The translations under genes were made by a program, and so were the position numbers. Below the pieces are notes generated by a model that saw only the letters and a list, made by a program, of their open reading frames with translations, ran no database searches and had not been told where the DNA came from. Below, piece by piece: positions 8,611-17,218 of a stretch of DNA of 64,000 nt. The DNA is from Acinetobacter corruptisaponis (GTDB lineage Bacteria; Pseudomonadota; Gammaproteobacteria; Pseudomonadales; Moraxellaceae): contig NZ_CP125669.1 in the NCBI RefSeq assembly GCF_030053775.1, positions 2,165,962 through 2,229,961 on the forward strand, in the 5' to 3' direction. Positions within the stretch are counted from its first letter, which is position 1; each line of letters opens with the position of its first letter.

Positions 8611-9653
8611 TTATCACTTACCTCTCTTATATCAAAACTATAACCTTCAGATAATGATCGCTCTAAAAACAAAGCTAACTCCAAGCCTTTCTTTGAGTTA
8701 TTTATATAATCTTGATACCTTAAAAAAACTGATTCTTTTATTGCTAATCCTATAATATTATCGGCAAAAATATTGTAAAATTCACGCATATTTTCAAAAT
8801 TTGAAAATTTTGTTTCTTTCACCCAAATAATGCCATGTTGTTTATTATATAAAAATGACATAAATTCCTCTCTATAAAATTGATTACAACCAAATACTGG
8901 AATAAGCATATCAATTTCTTTAGGTGCTCCTTCTTGCACAATTTTTCTAATTGCAGGCGCTAAGTATTCAAATTCTTTTACTTGTATTAATCTAGGCATG
9001 CTTTTCGTTAAATTATTATCTTCATTTGAAATCTGAATAACTACATCTAATATATTTTGGTTTAATATATCTGTATTTAAGTAATTAATATAAATAATAC
9101 GACCATTCGGCCCACACCCTCTAATTGCCTCACATATACTCATAGGTGCATCAATAAATATGATATGATTTAGGTTAGAAATATTTTTACGTGATTCCAC
9201 ATCCATTCTCTCAAATATTTCTAAAGCATTCCCTGGGATATTTGGGTTATATGTAACATAGTGTAATCTTTCTTTTCCCAAGTATCTAAAATCGTCATAT
9301 TGATCTAATTTATCAAATAACAGATTAATTTTTTGTTCGGAAAGTCCTTTAGGATAAAAAATACAAACAATCATACCTATTGGTTTATCTAGAGGTTTTT
9401 TAAAATCAATTTTCCCTTCATACGGCATATTGCCTAATCTTTTATTCCATGTCGTTCCAGATATACTTTTTATTTTTTGTTCGCCATTATGATTTGTGCT
9501 CAGCCTTTGAGTCAAAGCTACAGCAGGGGTAGGCTTTTCTGGAGCAGAAATTAATTTGTTATTTTGCATAACATTTTTTACTAAACGAGAATCCTCAAAA
9601 AATTTTTTTGGATCTCTTATAAGTTTTTTCACCTTTCGCTGCAATGTAAACAT
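8607..9653 (-). CDS. Capsule-cluster protein of unknown activity with KKLI-P-FF-D motif
   Basis: Starting at ATG 9653 (GAGAG 7 bases upstream; the TTG at 9671 is unlikely) it has 348 residues. The N-terminus KVKKLIRDPKKFFED is the same 15-residue pattern found at the C-terminus of the glycosyltransferase at 3629-4783. The rest shows alternating strands and helices (GMIVCIFYPKGLSEQKI, LNHIIFIDAPMSI, IIYINYL, IDMLIPVFGCNQFY, HGIIWVKETKF) consistent with a Rossmann-like or glycosyltransferase fold, but no catalytic motif is clear. It could be a capsule polymerase component. First gene after kpsD, separated by 241 bases. Confidence 0.6.
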   Translation of the reverse strand: MFTLQRKVKKLIRDPKKFFEDSRLVKNVMQNNKLISAPEKPTPAVALTQRLSTNHNGEQKIKSISGTTWNKRLGNMPYEGKIDFKKPLDKPIGMIVCIFYPKGLSEQKINLLFDKLDQYDDFRYLGKERLHYVTYNPNIPGNALEIFERMDVESRKNISNLNHIIFIDAPMSICEAIRGCGPNGRIIYINYLNTDILNQNILDVVIQISNEDNNLTKSMPRLIQVKEFEYLAPAIRKIVQEGAPKEIDMLIPVFGCNQFYREEFMSFLYNKQHGIIWVKETKFSNFENMREFYNIFADNIIGLAIKESVFLRYQDYINNSKKGLELALFLERSLSEGYSFDIREVSDK

Positions 9654-9796
9654 AATTATCTCTCTTTCCAAAACCCCATCAATAATTTTGATTCAACACT
9701 AAATGGACTTAATATAAATAGTATTTATCCTAGTTTTTCAAATCATTTGAATAAACTTTATTGAATATTACTATACCTTTTAAATCTATCAATCAA

Positions 9797-9827
9797 AATA
9801 CCTTATAAAACATTTCAATACCTTATA
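9797..9827. repeat. 11-base direct repeat between kpsD and downstream genes
   Basis: AATACCTTATA occurs at 9797-9807 and again at 9817-9827, a period of 20 bases, inside the 241-base AT-rich spacer 9654-9894. No confident promoter or hairpin was seen there. Confidence 0.4.
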
Positions 9828-9894
9828 TAGCTAATGATATCCATCTCTCTAAGGTATATATCAAAAATATGTTATATAGATATTAAATTTTGTC

Positions 9895-11568
9895 TTACAA
9901 ATCTAAAGCTACTTTAGCCGCTATCGCAATTTGATAGAGGATCTGTGTGATTCCACGTGTTAACTCAACACCCTTAGTTTGTACTTTAGGTAAAACCAAA
10001 ACTTCGTCTCCTTGTTGAATCTTATAGCGACTACTTACTAACTCAGACTCACCATTTTGATGAATCACCACCAGTTTGGACTTATTCGATTTTTGAGTAT
10101 AGCCACCCACTTGTTCAATATAAGACTTGGCTGACATATCAGGTTGCCAGATCACCCCATTTGGAAAAGTGACTTCTCCATGAATCATAATAACGGAAGT
10201 TTTTTCAGGAATATTTAAGATGTCTCCATTTTCCAGAATAACATCATCAAAGTCTTTGGCATTTAAGACCACTTGTCCTTTTGGTTCAATTAGACGTGCT
10301 TTAGCAATAAACTGTTTAACCAGTTCAGCATCTTTAACACGTAGATTGGCTTCTTCCTGAGTGGTGGAGCGTACTGAGAAAGTCGCTTCCTCTAACTTGT
10401 CCAAAGAAACATTCAGCATTTCCTTTTGTCGCTTGGCAACTGATGGACGAAAGAGCTGTAAAGCCTTTATTTCAGAAAGAACATTTGGCTGGATTTGTTT
10501 TAATACTTCAGAGAGTTTTGAACCATAAGGCAACACAACAGCATGTGCACCATTATGTGCACCCTCAATCCGCACCTGAATCGTTCCCGCATAACGATCA
10601 GCCGTAACAGTTAGAATGTCACCATCCTCAATCACCACATTATTTGCAGCAGAAAGCGGATAATATTCACTACGGTATTCACTTCCTTGACGGCGCATGA
10701 TACTCACATTGGTTGCCCCAGGCTTCAATTTTGCCACAGACAAGGCCTGTGCAATCGTCACTTCTGGCACGTTAAACTCAAAATCGTAGGCATTAAACAC
10801 TTCTCCCCCAACTGAAAAGGTATGGCTTCGCGGCGCAACCACAATCACATCACCATCTTTAAAGCTAAATGACTGCAATTTTCCTGCCATTAAAAAGTCA
10901 TATAAATTCACATACTGTTTAAGCTGACCATTCCGCATAATCCGAATATCAACATAACTGCCGCGTTGAGCATCAACCCCCCCAGCACGATCCAGATAGG
11001 CCAATACACTGTCATTGGCAACACCACCATAGGAACCAGGCTGATTGACAAATCCTGTAACCATGACCTTGACAGGCTGTGCCTGTACTAATGCTGCATA
11101 AACCCCAACATTTGCAACATAGATTTTACGTACGTAACGTTCAATTAATGACTGCAAACCTCCATTGGTTGTGCCTGCAACTTTTACTGGACCCACATTT
11201 GGAATAAAAATATTTCCTTGAGGGTCAACTGTTAATGTCCCAGCGAACTGGTAAGCTCCCCATAGGCGTAAATTAATATTATCGCCAGGGTTGAGTACAT
11301 AACTGTCATTAAAAGTTGAACCTGCTGTACTGGCAAAGGCACCTTTAAAGAGCTGCTCACCAAACATTTTTGTCTGTGTTGAATACTTGGGAGCATTGCT
11401 GGGAGATAATCCAATGACAGATTGGCTAGGTAAAATTGTATTATCGGTATTTTCCGCAGGTTGGTTGATATTAGTAGCTAAATCCTGAGGTAATAAACTA
11501 TTGGTCTCTATTGCAAAGCTGTTGATTGAATAGAACGCAAGCATACTGGTTAATACTATTTTTTTCAT
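9895..11568 (-). CDS. kpsD: Outer-membrane polysaccharide export protein, KpsD type
   Basis: A 557-aa OPX protein that carries ABC-exported capsule across the periplasm and outer membrane. The start is ATG 11568: AAGGAG sits just before it, embedded in the last codons of kpsE. The N-terminus MKKIVLTSMLAFYSINSFA is a signal peptide. The Poly_export domain begins near SYVLNPGDNINLRLWGAY (residue 90), with VDPQGNIFIPNVGPVKVAG. Several SLBB-type segments follow (VMVTGFVNQPGSYGGV; FSVGGEVFNAYDFEFNVPEV; VMIHGEVTFPNGVIW). It has no lipobox, and its length matches E. coli KpsD (about 558 aa), not the shorter Wza. It is a second, distinct OPX beside the Wza at 48632. Confidence 0.92.
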   Translation of the reverse strand: MKKIVLTSMLAFYSINSFAIETNSLLPQDLATNINQPAENTDNTILPSQSVIGLSPSNAPKYSTQTKMFGEQLFKGAFASTAGSTFNDSYVLNPGDNINLRLWGAYQFAGTLTVDPQGNIFIPNVGPVKVAGTTNGGLQSLIERYVRKIYVANVGVYAALVQAQPVKVMVTGFVNQPGSYGGVANDSVLAYLDRAGGVDAQRGSYVDIRIMRNGQLKQYVNLYDFLMAGKLQSFSFKDGDVIVVAPRSHTFSVGGEVFNAYDFEFNVPEVTIAQALSVAKLKPGATNVSIMRRQGSEYRSEYYPLSAANNVVIEDGDILTVTADRYAGTIQVRIEGAHNGAHAVVLPYGSKLSEVLKQIQPNVLSEIKALQLFRPSVAKRQKEMLNVSLDKLEEATFSVRSTTQEEANLRVKDAELVKQFIAKARLIEPKGQVVLNAKDFDDVILENGDILNIPEKTSVIMIHGEVTFPNGVIWQPDMSAKSYIEQVGGYTQKSNKSKLVVIHQNGESELVSSRYKIQQGDEVLVLPKVQTKGVELTRGITQILYQIAIAAKVALDL

Positions 11569-11572
11569 TTTG

Positions 11573-12673
11573 TTACTCCTTATGCTCACGAATAATTGAA
11601 TAAATCAACATGGCGATTCCAAATAAAATATTTAATACTAGGAAATATGTGGCAATCAAATATAACGTACGTGGATAGAGTGCATCTTGTGCCAATTCTG
11701 GTGTAGAGATCACAACCAGTTTCTTTAATTTACGTGATGCTTCCAAACGGGCTTTCTCAAGTGAAGCCAAAGACAGCTTATAAAGATCGGTTGAAAACTC
11801 AACATTGGCTTTAAGGGCTTCAAAATCAGCCACACTCTTATTGAGCTTGCTGGTATTCGGTGATGTCAACTTTGCCTTTTCATCATTGACCTGTTTTTGT
11901 ACTGACTCTATTTGGCTACGTATTGCAACCACTTGTGGTGCTTCTGGATTAAGATAACTTAATAAAGTTCTCTCTTCAGTACGGAGTTGGGCCAGATTTG
12001 ACTCCAAGCCTGCGACCAACGTGGCAATAGCCTGTGCCTGTGCCTGTGGATCATACATTTGATTATTATTTTGATACTCAAGTAAGGTATCTCGGGCATC
12101 AGCTAATTGTTTTTTAGAATCGTTGAGTTGATTTTCCGCGAACTTAAGCTGTTCTTCAGCGATTTGTTGAGACAAGCCATTAATAAAAGTTTCACTGCTT
12201 TTTAAAATTTCCTGATTAAGCAGCAATGCAAAATTTGGAGTAAAACCCTGAGACGATATGGTCATCATCATGGTTTTTTCATCCAAGTCAACTTTGACTC
12301 TTTGATTAAAATATTTGACTAAATCCTCAACGGAGGCATCTGAGTTTAATCCAAAAACTGGATCATTATGTGCAATAAATGCTTTACGCAAACTCAACTT
12401 CTTATCAAGCTGTTCAACCATATTTCGTGAATTGATATACGCAGTCAAGATATGCGCGTCTTCGCTACTGGTATTACTGACCCCTAAAAGTGTACTTAAT
12501 CCACTTGAGGCAGACACATCTGAAACCTCGCCCACTTGTTTAACCAACAAAGTAGATTGGGATACAAAGCGTTCCTGAGCAAAAAAGCAAAGATACCCAA
12601 TAATCAGTAATAGAGGTAAAATGACGATGACAATATAGCTAATTGCCAAGCCTTTATTTGTTATTGACCGCAT
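11573..12673 (-). CDS. kpsE: Capsule export inner-membrane protein KpsE/CtrB/BexC type
   Basis: A 366-aa PCP-3 family protein that links the ABC transporter to KpsD. One membrane helix lies near the N-terminus (ISYIVIVILPLLLIIGYLCFF, residues 11-31) and one near the C-terminus (ATYFLVLNILFGIAMLIYSII). Between them is a long periplasmic helical region rich in Gln, Glu and Ala (residues 150-320, coiled coil). RFVSQSTLLVKQVGEVSD is typical of the family just after the first helix. It overlaps kpsT by 20 bases and its last codons form the ribosome site of kpsD, so the four genes are tightly coupled. Confidence 0.92.
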   Translation of the reverse strand: MRSITNKGLAISYIVIVILPLLLIIGYLCFFAQERFVSQSTLLVKQVGEVSDVSASSGLSTLLGVSNTSSEDAHILTAYINSRNMVEQLDKKLSLRKAFIAHNDPVFGLNSDASVEDLVKYFNQRVKVDLDEKTMMMTISSQGFTPNFALLLNQEILKSSETFINGLSQQIAEEQLKFAENQLNDSKKQLADARDTLLEYQNNNQMYDPQAQAQAIATLVAGLESNLAQLRTEERTLLSYLNPEAPQVVAIRSQIESVQKQVNDEKAKLTSPNTSKLNKSVADFEALKANVEFSTDLYKLSLASLEKARLEASRKLKKLVVISTPELAQDALYPRTLYLIATYFLVLNILFGIAMLIYSIIREHKE

Positions 12674-13325
12674 ATGCTTTATATACCTCTATTGCTTGTG
12701 CAACATCTTCAAAATATTCAGCTTGACCATCACGCATTAAAAAAGCCACGTCACAATTCCGCGTTAAATCATTTAAATCGTGAGATACCATAATGATGTT
12801 TGATTTCTGCTTTAATTCATCCAGTAAAGCCTGACTTTTTTTCCTGAAATTGGCATCACCAACGGCCCCTGCCTCATCCAGCAAATAATAGTCAAAATTA
12901 AATGCCATACTGAGCCCAAAACCAATTCGCCCGCGCATACCAGATGAATAGCTCTTGATTGGCATATCGAAATACTTTCCAATATCTGCAAATGACTCAA
13001 CGAAATCAATCACCTGATCAACTTCATCCTCACTACTAAGATAGAGCCTTGCAACAAAACGTACATTTTGCCGAGCTGTTAAACTTCCTTGAAAACCACC
13101 AGACAATGCTACTGGCCATGAAATGGTTTTATTGGTAATGACCTTACCACTATCAGCAAAATCTATGCCACCTATAATTCTTAATAAGGTACTTTTACCT
13201 GCACCATTTTTCCCAAGAATCGCAATACTTTTATTTTCAGGTAAAATTGCATTTAGATCCTTGAAGACATAATGTCGCCCTTTCGGAGTGACATAGGATT
13301 TAGTTAAGCCACGAAGTTCTATCAT
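12654..13325 (-). CDS. kpsT: Capsule ABC transporter ATPase KpsT/CtrD/BexA
   Basis: A 223-aa ATP-binding subunit. Walker A is GKNGAGKSTLL (residues 38-48), the signature is YSSGMRGRIGFG near 131, and Walker B is YYLLDEAGAVGD near 151, followed by the switch histidine in MVSHDLND near 180. The YSSGMR form of the signature and the short length are characteristic of polysaccharide exporters. It overlaps kpsM by 4 bases (ATGA) and kpsE by 20, indicating one transcript. It powers export of the lipid-linked capsule through KpsM. Confidence 0.94.
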   Translation of the reverse strand: MIELRGLTKSYVTPKGRHYVFKDLNAILPENKSIAILGKNGAGKSTLLRIIGGIDFADSGKVITNKTISWPVALSGGFQGSLTARQNVRFVARLYLSSEDEVDQVIDFVESFADIGKYFDMPIKSYSSGMRGRIGFGLSMAFNFDYYLLDEAGAVGDANFRKKSQALLDELKQKSNIIMVSHDLNDLTRNCDVAFLMRDGQAEYFEDVAQAIEVYKAYAVNNK

Positions 13326-14146
13326 TTTGACTTCACCATACGTTGCTCAAATCGGGTATAAAGTAATAAGCCTAATAGCAATGACCCCAAGAGCCATATC
13401 ATGACATACCCTAGAGAAACACCTGAAACAAGAGGATAATTCGGAGCAACAGCATGACGCATCAATTCAAAAATATGTATTAATGGATTCCAAAGCAAAT
13501 ACCCCTGATATTCGACTGGAATGACATGAATTGTATAAATAACGCCTGATAATAAATATAAAATAAAAAAGAATGTAGAGATAAACTTATTAATTTCTGG
13601 TGAGATATCACCAACCACTAGGAAAATCAGCCCCATACTGGTGGTTAAGATAAAGAGTAAGAACCAATATCCCAATAATTGAGGAATAGCATCAATACTG
13701 ATGTGATATCCAAACCAAAGTAAGACCAGACTAAAAAATAGATAGGCTGTAAAATGCAATAGAAGTTCCAGGAAACTACGGGCGAGCAAGGCATCAATTG
13801 GTTTTACAGGTTTATAACTAAATAGTCCTTTATTCGCTGATATAGCATTTAAAGATTGTGTCGAAATTTGTCTAAACATAAAAAATGGCAGAATGCCATT
13901 GACCAGAAAAACTTCATAATCTATGCCAGGCGTTGTACGAGAACTTATACTTCCAAACAATATCAGCATAAACCCAATATGCAGAGCAGGTTCTAAGAGT
14001 ATCCAAAAGTAGCCAAGACGGTACTGACCAAAACGTGTTTGTAGTTCACGCAAGAAAAGTGCACGAATTGCAGCATACATCACCTTTAGTCCACCACGGG
14101 ACTTAAGCCGTGGTAGTGCCCTTAAACTGGTCGATTGCTCATCCAT
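13322..14146 (-). CDS. kpsM: Capsule ABC transporter permease KpsM/CtrC/BexB
   Basis: A 274-aa inner-membrane permease when started at ATG 14146, which has a strong AGGGGGGA site immediately upstream; a start further upstream at 14176 is less likely. Six predicted membrane helices include GYFWILLEPALHIGFMLIL and WLLGSLLLGLLLY. ALFLRELQTRFGQYRLGYFW is the cytoplasmic amphipathic motif of ABC-2 polysaccharide permeases. First gene of the minus-strand export operon kpsM-T-E-D. Confidence 0.93.
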   Translation of the reverse strand: MDEQSTSLRALPRLKSRGGLKVMYAAIRALFLRELQTRFGQYRLGYFWILLEPALHIGFMLILFGSISSRTTPGIDYEVFLVNGILPFFMFRQISTQSLNAISANKGLFSYKPVKPIDALLARSFLELLLHFTAYLFFSLVLLWFGYHISIDAIPQLLGYWFLLFILTTSMGLIFLVVGDISPEINKFISTFFFILYLLSGVIYTIHVIPVEYQGYLLWNPLIHIFELMRHAVAPNYPLVSGVSLGYVMIWLLGSLLLGLLLYTRFEQRMVKSK

Positions 14147-14217
14147 CTTCCCCCCTGAGGCGCATACTTTGTTCAATATGCCTTATAATATTTGCAAGCG
14201 AAGCTTAAAGTATTTTT

Positions 14218-14246
14218 TTAATAATTTAAAGTTTCAAAATGTTCAA
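14218..14246 (-). promoter_or_regulatory. Candidate promoter for kpsMTED
   Basis: Read on the minus strand, TTGAAC (14246-14241) is followed after 17 bases by TATTAA (14223-14218), 72 bases before the kpsM ATG. The match to the -10 consensus is only moderate. The rest of the 14147-14456 spacer is AT-rich without other clear signals, and I saw no JUMPstart/ops element. Confidence 0.35.
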
Positions 14247-14456
14247 TATCACACATTACAAGAAAGTTCATCTATTAAAAAATGATACGAATACAACACG
14301 TATTAAACTAGTATAGTAGAATACCCGATCACAAAATTTTTTTAAACAACTACATTTCAATGGGTTATAAATTTAAAAATCAATTCCCCACCCTATAGCA
14401 GGGAATGAAAAGAATGTATTTATTTGTTAATTCAACAACAATTCACATAATTAATT

Positions 14457-14822
14457 TTACTCATCTTTATCGTAAATATAACTCATACACCCCCAACCAT
14501 CATATTCACCATCAAACTCTTGGGCGATACGTATGATCCATTCTTCCAAGTCTTCAATATCTGCATATTCAGGAATCATATTGACATGGATATTCAGCAC
14601 CCACAGGTCCGAACCATCTGAGTGCTGTTCTTCCTGATAGAGTGAAATTTTTTGCTCTTGGTGCAAAAGATGCAAGGCACATTTTTCAGCCTGTTCCTGT
14701 TTTTCAAAAACAATCGAGAATTCAACCTCATGTGGTTCACTCAGGTCATTACCATCCTCAACCATTTGCCACAGTACATTGCCATTATCATTATCTGGAA
14801 ATTGGTCATAGTCACGTGTCAT
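14457..14822 (-). CDS. rraB: RraB-family regulator of RNase E
   Basis: A 121-aa acidic protein. FPDNDNGNVLWQMVEDGNDLS at the N-terminus and the C-terminal FDGEYDGWGCMSY match the RraB family, which binds RNase E and modulates degradosome activity in enterobacteria. Pronounced acidity (many Asp/Glu) fits. RBS AAAGGA precedes ATG 14822. It is a core gene marking the right edge of the group 2 capsule region. Function in Acinetobacter is inferred only from family. Confidence 0.8.
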   Translation of the reverse strand: MTRDYDQFPDNDNGNVLWQMVEDGNDLSEPHEVEFSIVFEKQEQAEKCALHLLHQEQKISLYQEEQHSDGSDLWVLNIHVNMIPEYADIEDLEEWIIRIAQEFDGEYDGWGCMSYIYDKDE

Positions 14823-14942
14823 ATCAGTATCCTTTGTTATGTTTTAAATTGATAATTTGGCTATAGATTAACCTATTTTTATGTCAGTTTTTAGACACGT
14901 TAATATAATTATTGTAGTTAAGAAATTACCTATAGGTATAAC

Positions 14943-15431
14943 TCAACCAAAGACAATATAAAGCACCACTTGGTCAAGACAGCGAATCCCATTTTCATAG
15001 ATTGGCTTAGGGTAGCCTTTAAAGGCATCACGCTCGATATGTGACATACGAAAACCACATTTCTGGTAAAGTGCCAACTGATCAAGACTGGAGTTGCCTG
15101 TTTTCACCCACAAATTTTTGGTTTTAAGGTGTTTGGCATTCTCAATAACCTGCTGAATTAATACCTTAGCAAAGCCCTGCTTTTGATGTTTTTGATCTAC
15201 AGCCAGATTCTTAATCTCGGCCCGATCATTATTTTGTAATAGGCAGAGTTGGGCAATGATATTGTCTTGGTGATTCAAGAGAATAAAGATATTTGCCTGT
15301 GATAGATAAGTGGAAACCTGCTCCCAACTTGGGTCTGACTCTAGTAAAAGTAGCTTTAACTGATCTTGTTGTGATTTTTGTAATGCCATCCATCTTACTT
15401 GCTGGATCGAATATATTTCTTTTACATTCAT
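14943..15431 (-). CDS. GNAT-family N-acetyltransferase
   Basis: A 162-aa protein with the GNAT acetyl-CoA loop: IKNLAVDQKHQKQGFAKVLIQ near residue 73 (Q-x-x-G-x-A/G pattern), preceded by a strand FILLNHQDNIIAQLCLLQ and followed by KTKNLWVKTGNSSLDQLALYQKCGFR, the usual C-terminal substrate segment. Acceptor unknown. Four bases downstream of the rluA start region's opposite end, i.e. it follows rluA... on the same strand rluA lies upstream (15436-16101), so the two are probably co-transcribed. Confidence 0.8.
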   Translation of the reverse strand: MNVKEIYSIQQVRWMALQKSQQDQLKLLLLESDPSWEQVSTYLSQANIFILLNHQDNIIAQLCLLQNNDRAEIKNLAVDQKHQKQGFAKVLIQQVIENAKHLKTKNLWVKTGNSSLDQLALYQKCGFRMSHIERDAFKGYPKPIYENGIRCLDQVVLYIVFG

Positions 15432-15435
15432 AATG

Positions 15436-16101
15436 TTAGAACTTCACATCTGAATATAGTTCAATATCATGCATTTTCAAGGGATGCTGGAATGCCAAAT
15501 ATGCCGCATGTAAAGCCATGCGTTTTAAATGAAACCTGGCTGGATCAGGATGATAGAGTTTATCTCCCATAATCGGATGACCAATATGCATCATATGGAC
15601 GCGGAGTTGATGTGACCGTCCTGTAACAGGTTCCAGACGGACTCGACTTTGATCTGTTTCCGCATCATATTCCATCAGCTGAAACAGGGTTTTGGCCTGT
15701 TTACCCAGTTCAAAATGTACCATTTGACGCGGACGATTTTCCCAGTCAGTTATCAAGGGAACTTCGACGCTTCCCTCAGCCTGAATCTGTCCCTGTACCA
15801 AGGCAATATAGTATTTTTTTACTGTACGTGCCTGAAACATCTTGCTGACCACAACCTCAGCATCGCGGTGTTTGGCAAACATCAACAAGCCAGAGGTGGC
15901 CATATCCAGGCGATGAGTGACTTTAGCTGTTGGAAATTTTTCCAAAATCCGCAAGTAGGCACTGTCCTGATGTTCAGGTAAACGTCCCATTACCGACAAT
16001 AATCCAGCAGGCTTATTGACCACCACCAGATCTTCATCTTCATATATGATTTCAAGCGGTTCCTGTGGTGGCATATAGATAAAGTCGTTATTTAAGGGCA
16101 T
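15436..16101 (-). CDS. rluA: RluA-family RNA pseudouridine synthase
   Basis: A predicted pseudouridine synthase, 221 aa from ATG 16101. The order is LEIIYEDEDLVVVNKPAGLL, then the catalytic-aspartate motif VTHRLDMATSGLL, then VRLEPVTGRSHQLRVHM and GHPIMGDKLY. HRLDMATSG and the short length without an S4 domain favour RluA (23S rRNA 746 and tRNA 32) over RluC/D. An in-frame ATG at 16074 (MPPQEPL) is an alternative start; the region upstream of 16101 has no good ribosome site, so the N-terminus is uncertain. Confidence 0.85.
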   Translation of the reverse strand: MPLNNDFIYMPPQEPLEIIYEDEDLVVVNKPAGLLSVMGRLPEHQDSAYLRILEKFPTAKVTHRLDMATSGLLMFAKHRDAEVVVSKMFQARTVKKYYIALVQGQIQAEGSVEVPLITDWENRPRQMVHFELGKQAKTLFQLMEYDAETDQSRVRLEPVTGRSHQLRVHMMHIGHPIMGDKLYHPDPARFHLKRMALHAAYLAFQHPLKMHDIELYSDVKF

Positions 16102-16197
16102 GGGCAACAGGCAGCCTGAATAAACGCAAATTGGCAAAGATTATAGTTCTGCCAAGGGGTTTAGCAAGAGTCCTTAAGCTTGATGGTTTAAGAACAA

Positions 16198-16647
16198 TTA
16201 GGAATTTTTAATGCTCTTGGCTAAATTCTCTTTATACATCTCTTCCAGTGTCGCAATTTCACGATTAAGAAAAGCAATCAGGTAGTCTTTTGCCCGTGCC
16301 AGACTCAGTTGCCTGAATGAAACCATATCCTTGGTTTTGCGTGTTACCAATCCAAACACATCTTTTTTGGGGATGATTACGGGAATGTCACTCTCCAGCT
16401 TAAATTCAAGCTGTTGCGACTTGGCAAAGGCATCCAGCGTAATCGAGAGCGTTTGTCCCGAATAGCCATCAGTGACAATAAAGCTGGTATCTGATCCATT
16501 GAGCTGTAGTTGACGAACAAGTTGCTGACGCCATGCCATTTCGTCAAATTTCGTTAAAATAGTCGCTAAATCAAATGCACCCAAATGATCGATTTCATTT
16601 CGGTTGACATGATGTGGATAGCGTATTTTAAGCTCAAACTCATTCAT
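16198..16647 (-). CDS. Conserved hypothetical protein, 149 aa
   Basis: Not recognised. A soluble protein starting MNEFELKIRYPHHVNRNEID, with LGAFDLATILTKFDEMAWRQQL, TSFIVTDGYSGQTLSI, and a helical lysine-rich C-terminus (EMYKENLAKSIKNS). No signal peptide or known catalytic motif is visible. Base composition resembles the core genome. It looks like a lineage-restricted conserved protein. Confidence 0.65.
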   Translation of the reverse strand: MNEFELKIRYPHHVNRNEIDHLGAFDLATILTKFDEMAWRQQLVRQLQLNGSDTSFIVTDGYSGQTLSITLDAFAKSQQLEFKLESDIPVIIPKKDVFGLVTRKTKDMVSFRQLSLARAKDYLIAFLNREIATLEEMYKENLAKSIKNS

Positions 16648-17218
16648 TATTGTTCTGACCTATTTCCTGTGATCATCTTTTGGTTTTACCTATTGTTCCA
16701 ATTATATCATTTTGTTTTTTAATATAAAAACATCGACTTATATTCAAAATAGCAAAGCTTTACGGATTAACCTCACATTTATATTAGATTTTATTGATGT
16801 GGTTTTTATTATTTAAGTCTGATTGGTCATATTCTATTTCATTAAATTTTTCAGGGTATCAAGGGAAAACATGTTGTTTACTTCAACACCTATAACTTTG
16901 TAAGTTATAACCTCTGCCTATAAACTTTTGATCTATAGCGTCCTAAGCCGAATCGAGACCTTTTGGGTAAGTACACACTTGCTTTATAAGCTTCGGTGCA
17001 TGCTACTCTTTTCGATCCCTTTCACACCCTTGAGACATAGTTTAGGCAGATTGCTGTGGGATTGTTTTCCTAAAAATTACTATTTTTAGCCAGTCATGAA
17101 ATAATTTTGCGTATCCAGTTTTATAATTGGAATTATTTTCCAAATAGAGTATAGATTTGCCACTTATCTTCCGATATATCCTATTTTATCTGTGTATTTT
17201 TTCATTTAAAAAACAGAT
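16648..17218. other. Gene-free stretch with a short perfect palindrome
   Basis: 571 bases without a plausible coding frame. It contains a perfect hairpin, TATAACTT-TGT-AAGTTATA, at 16891-16909, not followed by a T-run. The section 16920-17060 is less AT-rich (CCTAAGCCGAATCGAGACC, TTCGGTGCATGC) and could hold a small RNA or a decayed sequence; nothing can be named. Confidence 0.4.

Noticed and set aside
9966..9985. CACGTG with partial parS-like flanks inside kpsD
   Set aside because: Only the central hexamer and one flank fit parS; it lies in conserved coding sequence.
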